Shown: positions 1 to 8,703 of the stretch, piece after piece
How the letters are laid out: every line of letters starts with the position of its first letter
Position numbering within the stretch: the stretch's first letter is position 1
DNA from: Prosthecobacter debontii
Lineage (GTDB): Bacteria > Verrucomicrobiota > Verrucomicrobiia > Verrucomicrobiales > Verrucomicrobiaceae
DNA: 64,000 bases
Assembly (NCBI RefSeq): GCF_900167535.1
Contig: NZ_FUYE01000007.1
Location: forward strand, 186,001 to 250,000
Direction: 5' to 3'
Position numbers and translations under genes: made by a program
The notes under the pieces: model-generated
The model's database searches: none
Told to the model about the DNA's origin: nothing
The model's input: only the letters and a program-made list of their open reading frames with translations

Positions 1-63
1 CACTTCTCCGCCGCTGTGCTGGCCGTGGTGCAAAGCCGCCAGTTTCTGAATAAGCGACTGTAG
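1..63 (+). CDS. C-terminal fragment of a DUF1592/DUF1585-type protein (partial)
   Basis: An open frame enters from the left edge and ends at the TAG at 61-63, giving 20 residues that finish in VVQSRQFLNKRL. A tail of this kind, hydrophobic with a VxxSRxF pattern, is typical of the C-terminal DUF1585 part of the large planctomycete/verrucomicrobial cytochrome-like proteins (DUF1592 family), as in the complete gene at 10452. The piece is too short to prove the family. The 207 bases that follow (64-270) show no gene. Confidence 0.4.
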   Translation, partial: HFSAAVLAVVQSRQFLNKRL

Positions 64-270
64 CGGGGCGATTTGGCCTGATCACTCGTGCGTTGCGCTG
101 TATCTGCTGACAAAAAGAATCAAGGCATGCTCGTGATTCTAGACATCGCATCCTGGCCAGCCTGATGGATTGCCCGACGGAAATCGCCGGGGAGGCTGAG
201 GTTGGAACCTATCAAATAATTCGATAAAACGGCTTTCTACTTCGTTACAGGGAACACTCATTCTCTGTCC

Positions 271-1761
271 ATGCGGCATTTTCTTTTCTCTCTCGCTTTT
301 ATGTTCACGGCGGCGCTTTGTGCCGCCGACCGCCCCAACATGATCTTCATCATCGCCGATGATGTGAGCTGGGATGATCTGGGCTGCTACGGCAATACGG
401 CCGCGCGCACGCCGAACCTCGACAAGCTCGCGGCTCATGGCCGCCGCTTTGACGAAGCCTATCTCACGGCCAGCAGTTGCAGCCCGAGCCGATCCAGCAT
501 CATCACGGGCCGTTACCCCCATAACAATGGTCGTGCTTCTGAACTGCACCAGCCCATTGCCGCGCATATCCCATGGTTCCCGCGTCTGCTCCGAGAGGCT
601 GGTTACTACACGGCCTTGGTGGGTAAACATCACATGACTTCCGATCAGTCGGCCGAAGGTGAAAAGCCCCAGCCTGAGCCCTTTGATCTCGTGGATCCGG
701 GCAATGAGCCCGGCAACAAAGGAGGACACGCCACCTGGGTCAAAACCCTCCACGAAAGACCGAAAGACAAACCTTTCTTCTTCTGGTTCGCGTCTCTGGA
801 TGCCCATCGGGATTGGGACGGTGACAAGGATTGGCAAGAAGGTCTGTATGGCCCCAAGCACGATCCAGCCACGGTCCGTGTGCCCCCTTTTCTCACGGAT
901 GATGCCGCCACACGCCAGGATCTAGCTTCCTACTACAACGAGATCACCCGCCTGGATTACTTCGTTGGCAAAGTCGTGGCCGAGTTGGAGAAACAAGGCG
1001 CGCTGGAGAACACACTCATCATCATGATGGCCGACAACGGACGCGCCTTCCCACGTGCCAAGACCCGCCTGCATGACTCTGGGATGAAGACGCCCTTCAT
1101 CACCCATTGGCCTGCAGGTATCCAACAGCCGGGCACCCCCAGCCAAAGCCTGATCAGCGCCATTGATGTCGCTCCCACGCTTCTGGAGCTAGCCGGGGTC
1201 CCCGTGGCGCCGACGATGCAGGGCGTGAGTTTTGCACCGGTCTTCACGCATCCAAACGCCGAGGTACGCAAACATGCCTTCTCCGAGCACAACTGGCATG
1301 ACTACTCCGCCCATGGGCGGTCCGTTCGTTCCGAAGGGTTTCTCTACATCCGCAACAACCGACCCAAAGAACCATGGCAAGGTCCTGCCGACTCCGTGCG
1401 CTCACCTTCCTACGAGCAACTGAAAGTCCTGCGGGATGAGGGCAAGCTTACCCCTGCTCAGGCTGATGTCTTCCTGGCTCCACGACCCCCTGAAGAACTG
1501 TATCGCTCCGATGCAGACGCCGATCAGCTCACCAACCTTGCCTCGGATCCGAACTACGCATCGGTCAAAGTCCGCCTCGCGAAGCTGCTCGACGATTGGA
1601 CCGAGCAAACGGGCGACAGTGCACCTGCCGACATTTCTCGCGACATGTTTGACCGCGAGACCGGCGAGTCTCTCTACAAGCGCAAAGACAACTCCTACCG
1701 TGGCACCCCACCGGGCTGGGACCGCGACGCCTCACATGTGAATGCGCCGGGGCCGAGGTAA
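271..1761 (+). CDS. Secreted type I sulfatase (S1 family)
   Basis: The 496-residue protein begins with a signal peptide (about residues 1-19). It then shows the alkaline-phosphatase/sulfatase fold: metal-binding Asp30-Asp31, and the sulfatase signature C70-SPSR followed by GRYP. In this signature Cys70 would be converted to formylglycine by a maturase. Lys119-His120, Asp255-Asn256 and Lys273 fit the other active-site positions. It should remove sulfate esters from a glycan or similar substrate outside the cytoplasm; the substrate cannot be read from the sequence. PVC bacteria carry many such enzymes for sulfated polysaccharides. It lies downstream of a DUF1592-type gene tail and converges with the FG-GAP gene at 1882-3900. 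Confidence 0.93.
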   Translation: MRHFLFSLAFMFTAALCAADRPNMIFIIADDVSWDDLGCYGNTAARTPNLDKLAAHGRRFDEAYLTASSCSPSRSSIITGRYPHNNGRASELHQPIAAHIPWFPRLLREAGYYTALVGKHHMTSDQSAEGEKPQPEPFDLVDPGNEPGNKGGHATWVKTLHERPKDKPFFFWFASLDAHRDWDGDKDWQEGLYGPKHDPATVRVPPFLTDDAATRQDLASYYNEITRLDYFVGKVVAELEKQGALENTLIIMMADNGRAFPRAKTRLHDSGMKTPFITHWPAGIQQPGTPSQSLISAIDVAPTLLELAGVPVAPTMQGVSFAPVFTHPNAEVRKHAFSEHNWHDYSAHGRSVRSEGFLYIRNNRPKEPWQGPADSVRSPSYEQLKVLRDEGKLTPAQADVFLAPRPPEELYRSDADADQLTNLASDPNYASVKVRLAKLLDDWTEQTGDSAPADISRDMFDRETGESLYKRKDNSYRGTPPGWDRDASHVNAPGPR

Positions 1762-1827
1762 ATGGGAATCCGCCCCTCTTACTCGCAGCTCAGACCGTCA
1801 CTCCGCGAACTATAGAGTCCGAGAACA

Positions 1828-1851
1828 GTCAGCGGCGTAAACGCCGCTGAC
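1828..1851. repeat. Perfect inverted repeat between convergent genes (terminator-like)
   Basis: The arms GTCAGCGGCG and CGCCGCTGAC (1828-1837 and 1842-1851) pair perfectly over 10 bases around a TAAA loop. The site lies between the convergent ends of the sulfatase gene and the FG-GAP gene. No T-tract follows on either strand, so a factor-independent terminator is uncertain. It could also be one copy of a dispersed intergenic palindrome; I found no second copy in this window. Confidence 0.5.
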
Positions 1852-1881
1852 AGCACACGGGACGCTGCACCACAGCATCCC

Positions 1882-3900
1882 TCACTTCGCTTTCGGATTC
1901 CGCAGGTAATAGAGGTGTCCATCTTCGGCACCGCCGACGAAGTCGGGGATACCGTCGTCATTAAAGTCCACGGTGGTGGGGCTCACGTCGTGGCCTTCGA
2001 TGTTGGCATCGGAGAGCAGGCCCATGTCGGTGAAGAACCACTTGCCATCGGCATTGGAACTCTGGCGGAGGAAGTTGGCATTCGCGGAGTTCAGTAGGAT
2101 ATCGAGCTGGCCATCGCCATCCCAGTCCATGATGCAGATCTTGCGGCGACCGCTTTTGCCTGCGATGCCTGCATTCAGACGCAGCGGTTCCCCTGGGGTC
2201 ATGGCCACAGGGTTACGCACTTTCAGATGCTCCATCGCCTTATCCAGCAGACCGGGTTCTGGGGCTTTTTGATCGGCACAAAAGATACGCTTGGGATGCT
2301 TCAACACCAGTTGATCTCCGACTTTCGCGCGCTCAAAGAAAGCCAGATAGCCTTCTTGATCGAGCATGACGAGATCCATCAGCCCGTCCTTGTTCCAATC
2401 CACCGCCACGGGGGTGGTGCGCCATTGGGTAAGCAAGCCTTTGTGATCCCCCTCAGGACGCAGCCAGCCGTAGGCCAGATGCGGCTGTGAGCCCTCCCAC
2501 TCCACCACCACAGGCTGACCCGCAGCCAACTTCGGCTTGGCACGTGTGCCGACGTTCTTATACCAGAGCACTTTGCCCAAGATGGAGTTCAGAATCAGAT
2601 CCGGTAAACCATCCCCATCCCAATCCGCCACGGTCTGGGTGGTGTAACCCCACTTCGCTTCGCAAGGTCCCTGAATGGAACCATTGGGGCCGGCCATTGG
2701 GCGGATCACTTTACCCTCAGCTTCCAGGCGCACAGGGGCAGCCCATTTCGGTTTCTCCACACCTTTGCCACTGAGGTTTTCAATGAAAGCCACATAGCCA
2801 GCGGTATTGCCGCAGATGAGGTCCATATCGCCATCCCCATCCCAATCAAACCCAACGGGGGTGACCAGTGCGCCAAACTTCACATTGTCGGCCTCCTGCT
2901 GGAAATAGACCGGCTCTTTGAAGACCGGGGCTTTCTCAGCAAATGCCCCTGTGTTTTCGATGAAAGCCACGCGGCCATCTTCGTCTCCGCAGATGATGTC
3001 GAAATCACCATCCTTGTCCCAGTCAATGACCGTGGGCGTGATCATCTCCAGGTCCATCGTCAGGTACTTACCACTCTCCGCCTTCAGCCTCCGACCCAGG
3101 GCATACTTGGGCTTTGTGCGAGTGCCGGTGTTTTCAAAGTAAGTGAAGCCGTCCAGGAACTCCCCACACAGTAGATCCAGATCACCATCGCCATCGTAGT
3201 CCGCGAAGTTAGGTGAAGGCCAGCCAAAAGTCTCCACGGGGCGATCGGTCGCCATCACCTTCTGCGGCTTGTCGTAATTCGGCTTCTCATTCGTGCCCTT
3301 GTTGCGCAGCACATACACATACCCACGCAGCGGACCATTCATCCAGCGCCCGTTTTCATCATAGGCATTGTCCCAGCCATATTCGGTCCAGTCACCCACG
3401 CCCACGATGAGGTCCTGCTGACCATCACCATCGTAGTCCACACTGCGCCACATGTTCGCCCGCACTTTGTTCATGTGCACGTTCACGGGCGGACCGAGTT
3501 TCTCACCTTTTTCGATCCCCGTTTTCAGGAAATCCGGATGCACATTCCCGGGGCTCATCACCACCGGCTTACCATCCACATAACTGACCTGAACATTCTG
3601 CGCGCCCTTGCTGAAACGCACGCCGGGTTTGAAAACCGGCATCTTATTCTTCGCCGTGTCACCGGTGGCGTTCTCAAAGAAGTAGATGCCATTGTAGGGT
3701 TTATCCGGGCAGTTCACCACGAGATCCAGATCACCGTCACCATCGAAGTCCATCGGCATCGGCCAAGCCCAGAGTCCCACGCCCAGATCCACGGTCAGGC
3801 CGGGATTATTATACTTCAGGGGGGTCAGCGTATCACTGGCGGAGGCAACTCCGCAGAAAAGCGCCGTGAGCGCAAGGAGGCATCTTGGGGAAGTCTTCAT
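1882..3900 (-). CDS. Secreted FG-GAP/VCBS repeat protein
   Basis: This 672-residue protein starts with a signal peptide (about residues 1-22). About nine calcium-binding FG-GAP loops follow, with the pattern D-[FYW]-[DN]-x-D-G-x-x-D-[LIF], for example DFDGDGDLDL, DYDGDGDLDL, DWDKDGDFDI and DFNDDGIPDF. Each sits about 60-80 residues from the next and is often followed by a YFENTGT-type strand. This predicts a seven- or eight-bladed beta-propeller acting outside the cell. No catalytic domain is visible. PVC genomes encode many such proteins, often near sulfatases and LamG proteins as here. Its binding target is unknown. Confidence 0.88.
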   Translation of the reverse strand: MKTSPRCLLALTALFCGVASASDTLTPLKYNNPGLTVDLGVGLWAWPMPMDFDGDGDLDLVVNCPDKPYNGIYFFENATGDTAKNKMPVFKPGVRFSKGAQNVQVSYVDGKPVVMSPGNVHPDFLKTGIEKGEKLGPPVNVHMNKVRANMWRSVDYDGDGQQDLIVGVGDWTEYGWDNAYDENGRWMNGPLRGYVYVLRNKGTNEKPNYDKPQKVMATDRPVETFGWPSPNFADYDGDGDLDLLCGEFLDGFTYFENTGTRTKPKYALGRRLKAESGKYLTMDLEMITPTVIDWDKDGDFDIICGDEDGRVAFIENTGAFAEKAPVFKEPVYFQQEADNVKFGALVTPVGFDWDGDGDMDLICGNTAGYVAFIENLSGKGVEKPKWAAPVRLEAEGKVIRPMAGPNGSIQGPCEAKWGYTTQTVADWDGDGLPDLILNSILGKVLWYKNVGTRAKPKLAAGQPVVVEWEGSQPHLAYGWLRPEGDHKGLLTQWRTTPVAVDWNKDGLMDLVMLDQEGYLAFFERAKVGDQLVLKHPKRIFCADQKAPEPGLLDKAMEHLKVRNPVAMTPGEPLRLNAGIAGKSGRRKICIMDWDGDGQLDILLNSANANFLRQSSNADGKWFFTDMGLLSDANIEGHDVSPTTVDFNDDGIPDFVGGAEDGHLYYLRNPKAK

Positions 3901-4024
3901 GGTCGGTCGGTTGGAGGGGACACAGAGTCCACAACAGCTTGGAATGGTTTGGGGAAAGGAACAAACTCAAGCCGCTGCGGATTCTTGCTGGCTGATTGAC
4001 GATGTTTGACTTGGGGGAGCTTCG

Positions 4025-4900
4025 TCACCGGAGATCCCTCACACCTCCTGGAAGCGCTCTCAACTCCTTGACCTCAGCCAGGGTCAAAGCCCGATTAAAA
4101 ACCGCCAGATCATCCATGTAACCGACATACGAAGCCCCGAGCACCAACCAGACCTGAGCCGGGTCCCAATCAAAGGTAAGATCCCAGCCTTCGATGCTGC
4201 CCGTGAGTTCACCATTCAGATAAAGACGTCCTACGGGCTTGGCGTGATCTTGGTTAGGCTTTGGGTTCGCGTTTTCCACGGTGAAAACGACGTGGGTCCA
4301 AGTCTCGCGGCCGAAGGGAGCGCGGGCTTTTTCTACCTGGACCATGGGGCGTTTCTCAAAGGGGATCTCCGCCCACTGAACATTCGTAGGATTCCAAATG
4401 TGAAAGAGCGGGCGAATGGCATAACGGAAAAAACGTGGCGTCTCGTCTTTGGACCACTCGAGAAAAATGAAACCCTTCTTGCTATCGTCCCCCACGATCT
4501 GCAGGGGATCACAATAGCCGGGTTCCAGATCTTGATCTGGGTCTAGCCGCAGCCAGACAGAGACCGAAGTGCTCCAGTTTTTGGCCTTGTAGCCCAGCAC
4601 ACCTCCGTCTTTAAATTGAGGGCGGGTCGTGCCTTTTTTGGGGAACCAGAGCGCATTGCCGTATTTGCCCTTTCCTTGACTTATCTGGACGTCTTCATTC
4701 ACAACCGCAGACACCAGTTCCTTGCCACTTTTGATATAGGATACGGGGTCACTCTTGGAAAAATCAGCGTTTAGATTCTCTTCAAAGGAGGCATGAAAAG
4801 TTAGGGCTGAAATAAGGGCTGCGTGATCGTTAGCCACGCCCAGCGTGGCAATCATCGATCCAGTGAGGGCCAAAACAAGACGACGGGCGAACGTATTCAT
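4025..4900 (-). CDS. Secreted LamG-domain (concanavalin A-like lectin/glucanase fold) protein
   Basis: The 291-residue reading from the ATG at 4900 has a typical signal peptide (MNTFARRLVLALTGS then ATLGVAN). An upstream ATG at 4918 adds six residues and fits less well. The rest resembles the LamG/laminin-G_3 fold: an opening LTFHASFEENLNADFS strand, the central STSVSVWLRLDPD, WTHVVFTVENAN and GRLYLNGELTG strands, and a closing YMDDLAVFNRALTLAEVKEL. That final segment is the classic LamG ending in PVC surface proteins. It probably binds carbohydrate or another surface ligand. It is co-oriented with the FG-GAP gene, 124 bases upstream of it. Confidence 0.82.
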   Translation of the reverse strand: MNTFARRLVLALTGSMIATLGVANDHAALISALTFHASFEENLNADFSKSDPVSYIKSGKELVSAVVNEDVQISQGKGKYGNALWFPKKGTTRPQFKDGGVLGYKAKNWSTSVSVWLRLDPDQDLEPGYCDPLQIVGDDSKKGFIFLEWSKDETPRFFRYAIRPLFHIWNPTNVQWAEIPFEKRPMVQVEKARAPFGRETWTHVVFTVENANPKPNQDHAKPVGRLYLNGELTGSIEGWDLTFDWDPAQVWLVLGASYVGYMDDLAVFNRALTLAEVKELRALPGGVRDLR

Positions 4901-5028
4901 AAAACCGGACATGATCATGATGATCCAAACTACACGCTCGAAGGTGACTTTCTTCGAAAGCAGTCTCCATCGGTCACATTTGGACGTCAGTTGGTGAGCT
5001 AGGAACGCCTAAAGTTGAGCAAACATCG

Positions 5029-6006
5029 TTAGGCCAACGGCATGCCAGAGTGACTGCGGCAGCGTTCATCGTGAAGAGAGCAGACGCTTTCAGCTTGGGG
5101 ATGGACGCCCGGGCTGCCGAGGCTTTCGAGATAGCGACAAGCGGCATAACCCCGGGCTTTTTCCTCGTAGAGAGCTGTCCAGCGGCGGCGTGCGGGGAGG
5201 TGCTCGGGTTTAACAGGCCAGTAACCGGGACGCGGAGGTTGGTGGGCTTGGATGCCGATGCGCCAGGGCTTTGGCGTGAGGCGGGCACGGAAACAGTTTT
5301 GGTTCCGACACATCTGAACATACACAGGGTCGGTGCCGAGGGCGTCGAAGAAGTGAGCGACCTCTTCACTGGCGGGATCGAAAGTCCGGTGCATGACCAA
5401 GACACGGAATCCCGCTGGAGTTTCATAGATACGCAGGTGCCACTGAGGGTGAACCTGAGCAAAGGCCCGGATGCGTTTCAGGGCGATATTGCGGATGCCG
5501 CCTCCCATCTTTAACCGAATCTGGTGGAGCCAAGTCGCAACGGCATAGCCGATGACCAAGGCCACAAGCATGGCCAGCACGGCCATGCCGATGGCCCCCT
5601 GGTAAACACCAAAGGCAACGGCTACGACCAGCAGCACGACGTAGATGGAGCAAGTGAGAGTGGCGGGGGTATCTGAGGATAAATCTACATCCGCGAAGAG
5701 CACGTCCGGGGTATTCAGACACTGAGCACCATAGAGATTACGGGTAATGACGGCGTCTCCATGGCGGCTGAGGATTTCTTCCCGGATCGGCACGCCATGG
5801 GCACCGTTGTAGGGCACCCGGGGCTCGCGCTTCTCAAGGTGCTCTCCGGCCCAGAGACGCCGGAGGGCATCTTGGGCGCGGGTTTCAGCCATGGTCTGAG
5901 CCTCGTCCTGACTGAGGTCAGACCATCCATAGCGCCGCACGGTGAGCTGGCGGTTGTTTTCCCGTTTCTGCACGCGGGCCTCGGCCCAAAATTCTGGAAC
6001 GATCAT
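5029..6006 (-). CDS. Conserved hypothetical membrane protein
   Basis: From the ATG at 6006 the product is 325 residues starting MIVPEFWAEARVQKR; a longer reading from 6087 adds 27 residues that look non-coding. A soluble N-terminal part of about 110 residues, rich in R/E/Q, is followed by two adjacent membrane helices (about residues 115-160). A C-terminal cytoplasmic-type domain of about 160 residues has no motif I recognise. I recall this architecture among uncharacterised bacterial proteins but can assign no function. The C-terminal stretch is Cys/His/Arg-rich. It is divergent from hemC, with about 175 bases between the starts. Confidence 0.7.
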   Translation of the reverse strand: MIVPEFWAEARVQKRENNRQLTVRRYGWSDLSQDEAQTMAETRAQDALRRLWAGEHLEKREPRVPYNGAHGVPIREEILSRHGDAVITRNLYGAQCLNTPDVLFADVDLSSDTPATLTCSIYVVLLVVAVAFGVYQGAIGMAVLAMLVALVIGYAVATWLHQIRLKMGGGIRNIALKRIRAFAQVHPQWHLRIYETPAGFRVLVMHRTFDPASEEVAHFFDALGTDPVYVQMCRNQNCFRARLTPKPWRIGIQAHQPPRPGYWPVKPEHLPARRRWTALYEEKARGYAACRYLESLGSPGVHPQAESVCSLHDERCRSHSGMPLA

Positions 6007-6181
6007 AAGCGAAAGGATGATGAGCGGCTGCTTTGCGCTGTCAAAAAGCATCATTCCTTTGCACGCAGCCCCGAGGCAGGCCAACATGCGCCTTCCGGCT
6101 TCCGGATGTCCGACCGCCGCTTCTCTTCACCTTAGCGTTGGCAGGTGGATGAGTCGCTCTTTTTCTTCTGCCTTTATTATC

Positions 6182-7126
6182 ATGTCTCAACCTTCCATCA
6201 CTCTCGGCACGCGCGGTAGCGAACTGGCCCTCACGCAGACCCGCATGGTCACGGAACTGCTCCAGGCGGCGCATCCAGGGCTGGAAGTGGTGCGACAGAT
6301 CATCCAGACCAGCGGCGATAAGCGCCAGGATCTGCGTTTTTCAGAGTTCAATGCCGCAGCCAACGTGGACAAGGGTATCTTCATCAAAGAGTTGGAAATC
6401 GCTCTGGAAAAAAGTGAGATCGACGCGGCCGTTCATAGCCTGAAGGATGTGCCTTCTGATCTCGCTGCGGGCTTCACCATCGCGGCAGTCTTGCCCCGCG
6501 CGCCGATTGAGGATGTGCTGATCACCCGCCAACCCTGCACCCTGGAAACCCTACCCCAAGGTGCACGTGTGGGCACCAGCAGCGTGCGCCGGGCCGCTCA
6601 GCTCAAGTGGCTGCGGCCTGATGTCGAGATCGTCGAGATTCGAGGAAACGTGCCCACTCGTGTGAAAAAGGTGCTGGGTGAGCAGCCGCTGGATGCGGTG
6701 CTGCTGGCAGCGGCAGGTCTGCTGCGCCTGGGTCTGATGAAAGATGGCCAGATCGAGATCGAAGGTCAGACACTGGCAGCATTGACACTGAACCCGACGA
6801 CGTTTTTACCCGCCGCCGGACAGGGGGCGATTGCGATCGAGTGCCGTGCAGGAGACATGGCCACCATTCAAGTGCTGCGGGCTCTGAACGATGCGGAAAC
6901 CGAAGCGCGAGTGACGGTGGAGCGTGAGTTCCTGAAACTGCTCGGAGCGGGCTGCCAGACTCCGGTGGGGGCCCATACCTGGGTCCAAGGCGATCAACTC
7001 ACCATGGCCGTGCGGGTCTTTAACGAAGCCGACCTTTCCGCTGCTCCGGTCGAGTTGGAAGCGACGGCTCCCCTCGCAGAACCCAAGGCGTTGGCTGCGG
7101 ATCTGGCGAAGCAGGTCCTGAGGTAA
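6182..7126 (+). CDS. hemC: Porphobilinogen deaminase (hydroxymethylbilane synthase)
   Basis: HemC condenses four porphobilinogen molecules into hydroxymethylbilane in haem/sirohaem synthesis, in the cytoplasm. The 314-residue product from the ATG at 6182 begins MSQPSITLGTRGSELALTQ, the normal family start. An in-frame ATG at 5942 would add 80 residues that do not look like protein. Family motifs include VHSLKD (residues 84-89), GTSSVRR with RGNVPTR, AAGQGAIAIE, and GAGCQTPVGAH, in which Cys258 holds the dipyrromethane cofactor. Length is normal for the family. No other haem gene is adjacent. Confidence 0.96.
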   Translation: MSQPSITLGTRGSELALTQTRMVTELLQAAHPGLEVVRQIIQTSGDKRQDLRFSEFNAAANVDKGIFIKELEIALEKSEIDAAVHSLKDVPSDLAAGFTIAAVLPRAPIEDVLITRQPCTLETLPQGARVGTSSVRRAAQLKWLRPDVEIVEIRGNVPTRVKKVLGEQPLDAVLLAAAGLLRLGLMKDGQIEIEGQTLAALTLNPTTFLPAAGQGAIAIECRAGDMATIQVLRALNDAETEARVTVEREFLKLLGAGCQTPVGAHTWVQGDQLTMAVRVFNEADLSAAPVELEATAPLAEPKALAADLAKQVLR

Positions 7127-7286
7127 AAGCGGAGAGAGTGGGGTGGTGGATGCGCTAGCGTCTTTCATCACGACTGCTGAACAAAGCGCATCGGTCTTTG
7201 CTGCGTCACTCGAATTCGGCAGCGGCACACCCTCGCTCCCATGCATCCAGCCATCCACGGATCCATCCCACCCATCCCCTTCCCTG

Positions 7287-8573
7287 TCAGTGCACGATTT
7301 GCACCTCATCCCCCACACGGACGATGTCGAAGAACTTTTTGGCCTTTTCGTAAGGCAGACGGATGCAGCCGTGTGAGGCGGGGCGGCCAGTCACATAACC
7401 GCTATGCAGGCCGATGGCGCTGCAGTTGAGGCGCATGAAAAAGGGCATCGCCACATGATACAGCGTGCTGGTCCAAGATCGGTGTTTATCCGTGACCACG
7501 TAACGGCCCGCAGGGGTGGAGTAGCCTTCCCGCCCGGTGGAGACGAGGCAGCTATCGATGATCAAACCCTCCTTCATGACCCAAGCCCGCTGCTGGGTCA
7601 GATCCACCGTGACAAGGATCTCCGGCTCCGACTCGGGCTGACGGCCCAGGATGATGCGCATGAGGAAAAGATACCCCTGCGTGGCGGCGAAATTGATGGG
7701 GTAGCGCTTGTAACGAGTGGTGCAGAGCCCAGGTTTAGCCCCTGCACGCAAGAGTTCTGCTGCACCTTCCACATCTCCGCGCGCTGCACAGGCAATCAAA
7801 GCGGTCACGCCTCGATCATTCTCCAGCGAGTGCTTCAGGTCACGGATCATGACCCGATCCAGCACCGTCTTGGAAACCGGGGAGGTAAAACGCGTGTTCG
7901 GGTCCGCCCCGGCGGTGATCAACGCACGTAAGGTATCTGGGCCTCGACGCAGTGAGGCGAGGATGATTGGCGGTTGTCTCTCAAACCCAGGCTGGAGGGC
8001 ATCGGCACCGCCGTGGAGCAAGGCGCGCGCGCTTTCTCCCGCCATGTGCCGGATCGCGATGCACAGAGCCGTGTCTCCCCCAGGAGTCGGTTCATTGGCA
8101 CTCGCCCCCCGGCCGATCAATTGATCGATCCACTCGGCATCATCCAGGAGAACGGCGTAGTGCAGCAGAGGCATCGCGCCAAGGTCAGGGATGTCTGTGC
8201 GGAAGCGTTCGCGCACGTCGTCCACCAGTGGTTGCCATTCCCAGGGTTTCGCTGGAGTAGCCGGGGGCAGAGCCACAGCCGCTTTCTTGGCAGCAAGAGG
8301 GGCGGGGTTTGCAGGCTGAGGGACGGCCACCATATCGGAAGCCGCTGGAGTCTTAGGCCTGGGTTTCGGAACGACGGTGGGGACGGGCTCTGGTTTCAGC
8401 AGTGTCGCGGTAGGCGGCACGACTTGGTTCGTTGTCAGAGATGCTAAGGTGACCCTCGTCTTACTGTCCGGTTGGCTTAGGATGGCGATCATGCCCCCGC
8501 CCACGGCGGTGCCCACCGTAGCGGGCAGCAGCCAAGCAAAAAGACCTTGAATCCAACTGGATTTTCTAACCAT
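7287..8573 (-). CDS. Ankyrin-repeat protein fused to an L,D-transpeptidase (YkuD) domain
   Basis: The likely start is the ATG at 8573 (428 residues, MVRKSSWIQGLFAW), which gives an N-terminal membrane anchor; an in-frame ATG at 8645 would add 24 unconvincing residues. A Pro/Ala-rich linker follows, then about four ankyrin-type repeats (for example GDTALCIAIRHMAGESARAL and RGVTALIACAARGDVEGAAEL). The C-terminal YkuD domain ends with His390 in HSGYVTG and catalytic Cys403 in ASHGCIRLP. YkuD enzymes form 3-3 peptidoglycan cross-links or attach proteins to peptidoglycan in the periplasm. Ankyrin repeats on such an enzyme are uncommon and may hold a partner. It converges with hemC. Confidence 0.9.
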   Translation of the reverse strand: MVRKSSWIQGLFAWLLPATVGTAVGGGMIAILSQPDSKTRVTLASLTTNQVVPPTATLLKPEPVPTVVPKPRPKTPAASDMVAVPQPANPAPLAAKKAAVALPPATPAKPWEWQPLVDDVRERFRTDIPDLGAMPLLHYAVLLDDAEWIDQLIGRGASANEPTPGGDTALCIAIRHMAGESARALLHGGADALQPGFERQPPIILASLRRGPDTLRALITAGADPNTRFTSPVSKTVLDRVMIRDLKHSLENDRGVTALIACAARGDVEGAAELLRAGAKPGLCTTRYKRYPINFAATQGYLFLMRIILGRQPESEPEILVTVDLTQQRAWVMKEGLIIDSCLVSTGREGYSTPAGRYVVTDKHRSWTSTLYHVAMPFFMRLNCSAIGLHSGYVTGRPASHGCIRLPYEKAKKFFDIVRVGDEVQIVH

Positions 8574-8703
8574 CGGGATGAAATGCTTAGCGGGCGGCAA
8601 CGTAGTGTCGAGCGGCCATTTCCAAGGAGTAGGAACTACTGCCATTCCTGCAACTCAGAATTGCCAAAATCGACCTAATCCAGCCCCTTTGATTTTACTC
8701 GCT

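Noticed and set aside
139-861. 240-residue reverse frame over the sulfatase 5' end
   Set aside because: It overlaps the sulfatase signature region and has no protein-like features.
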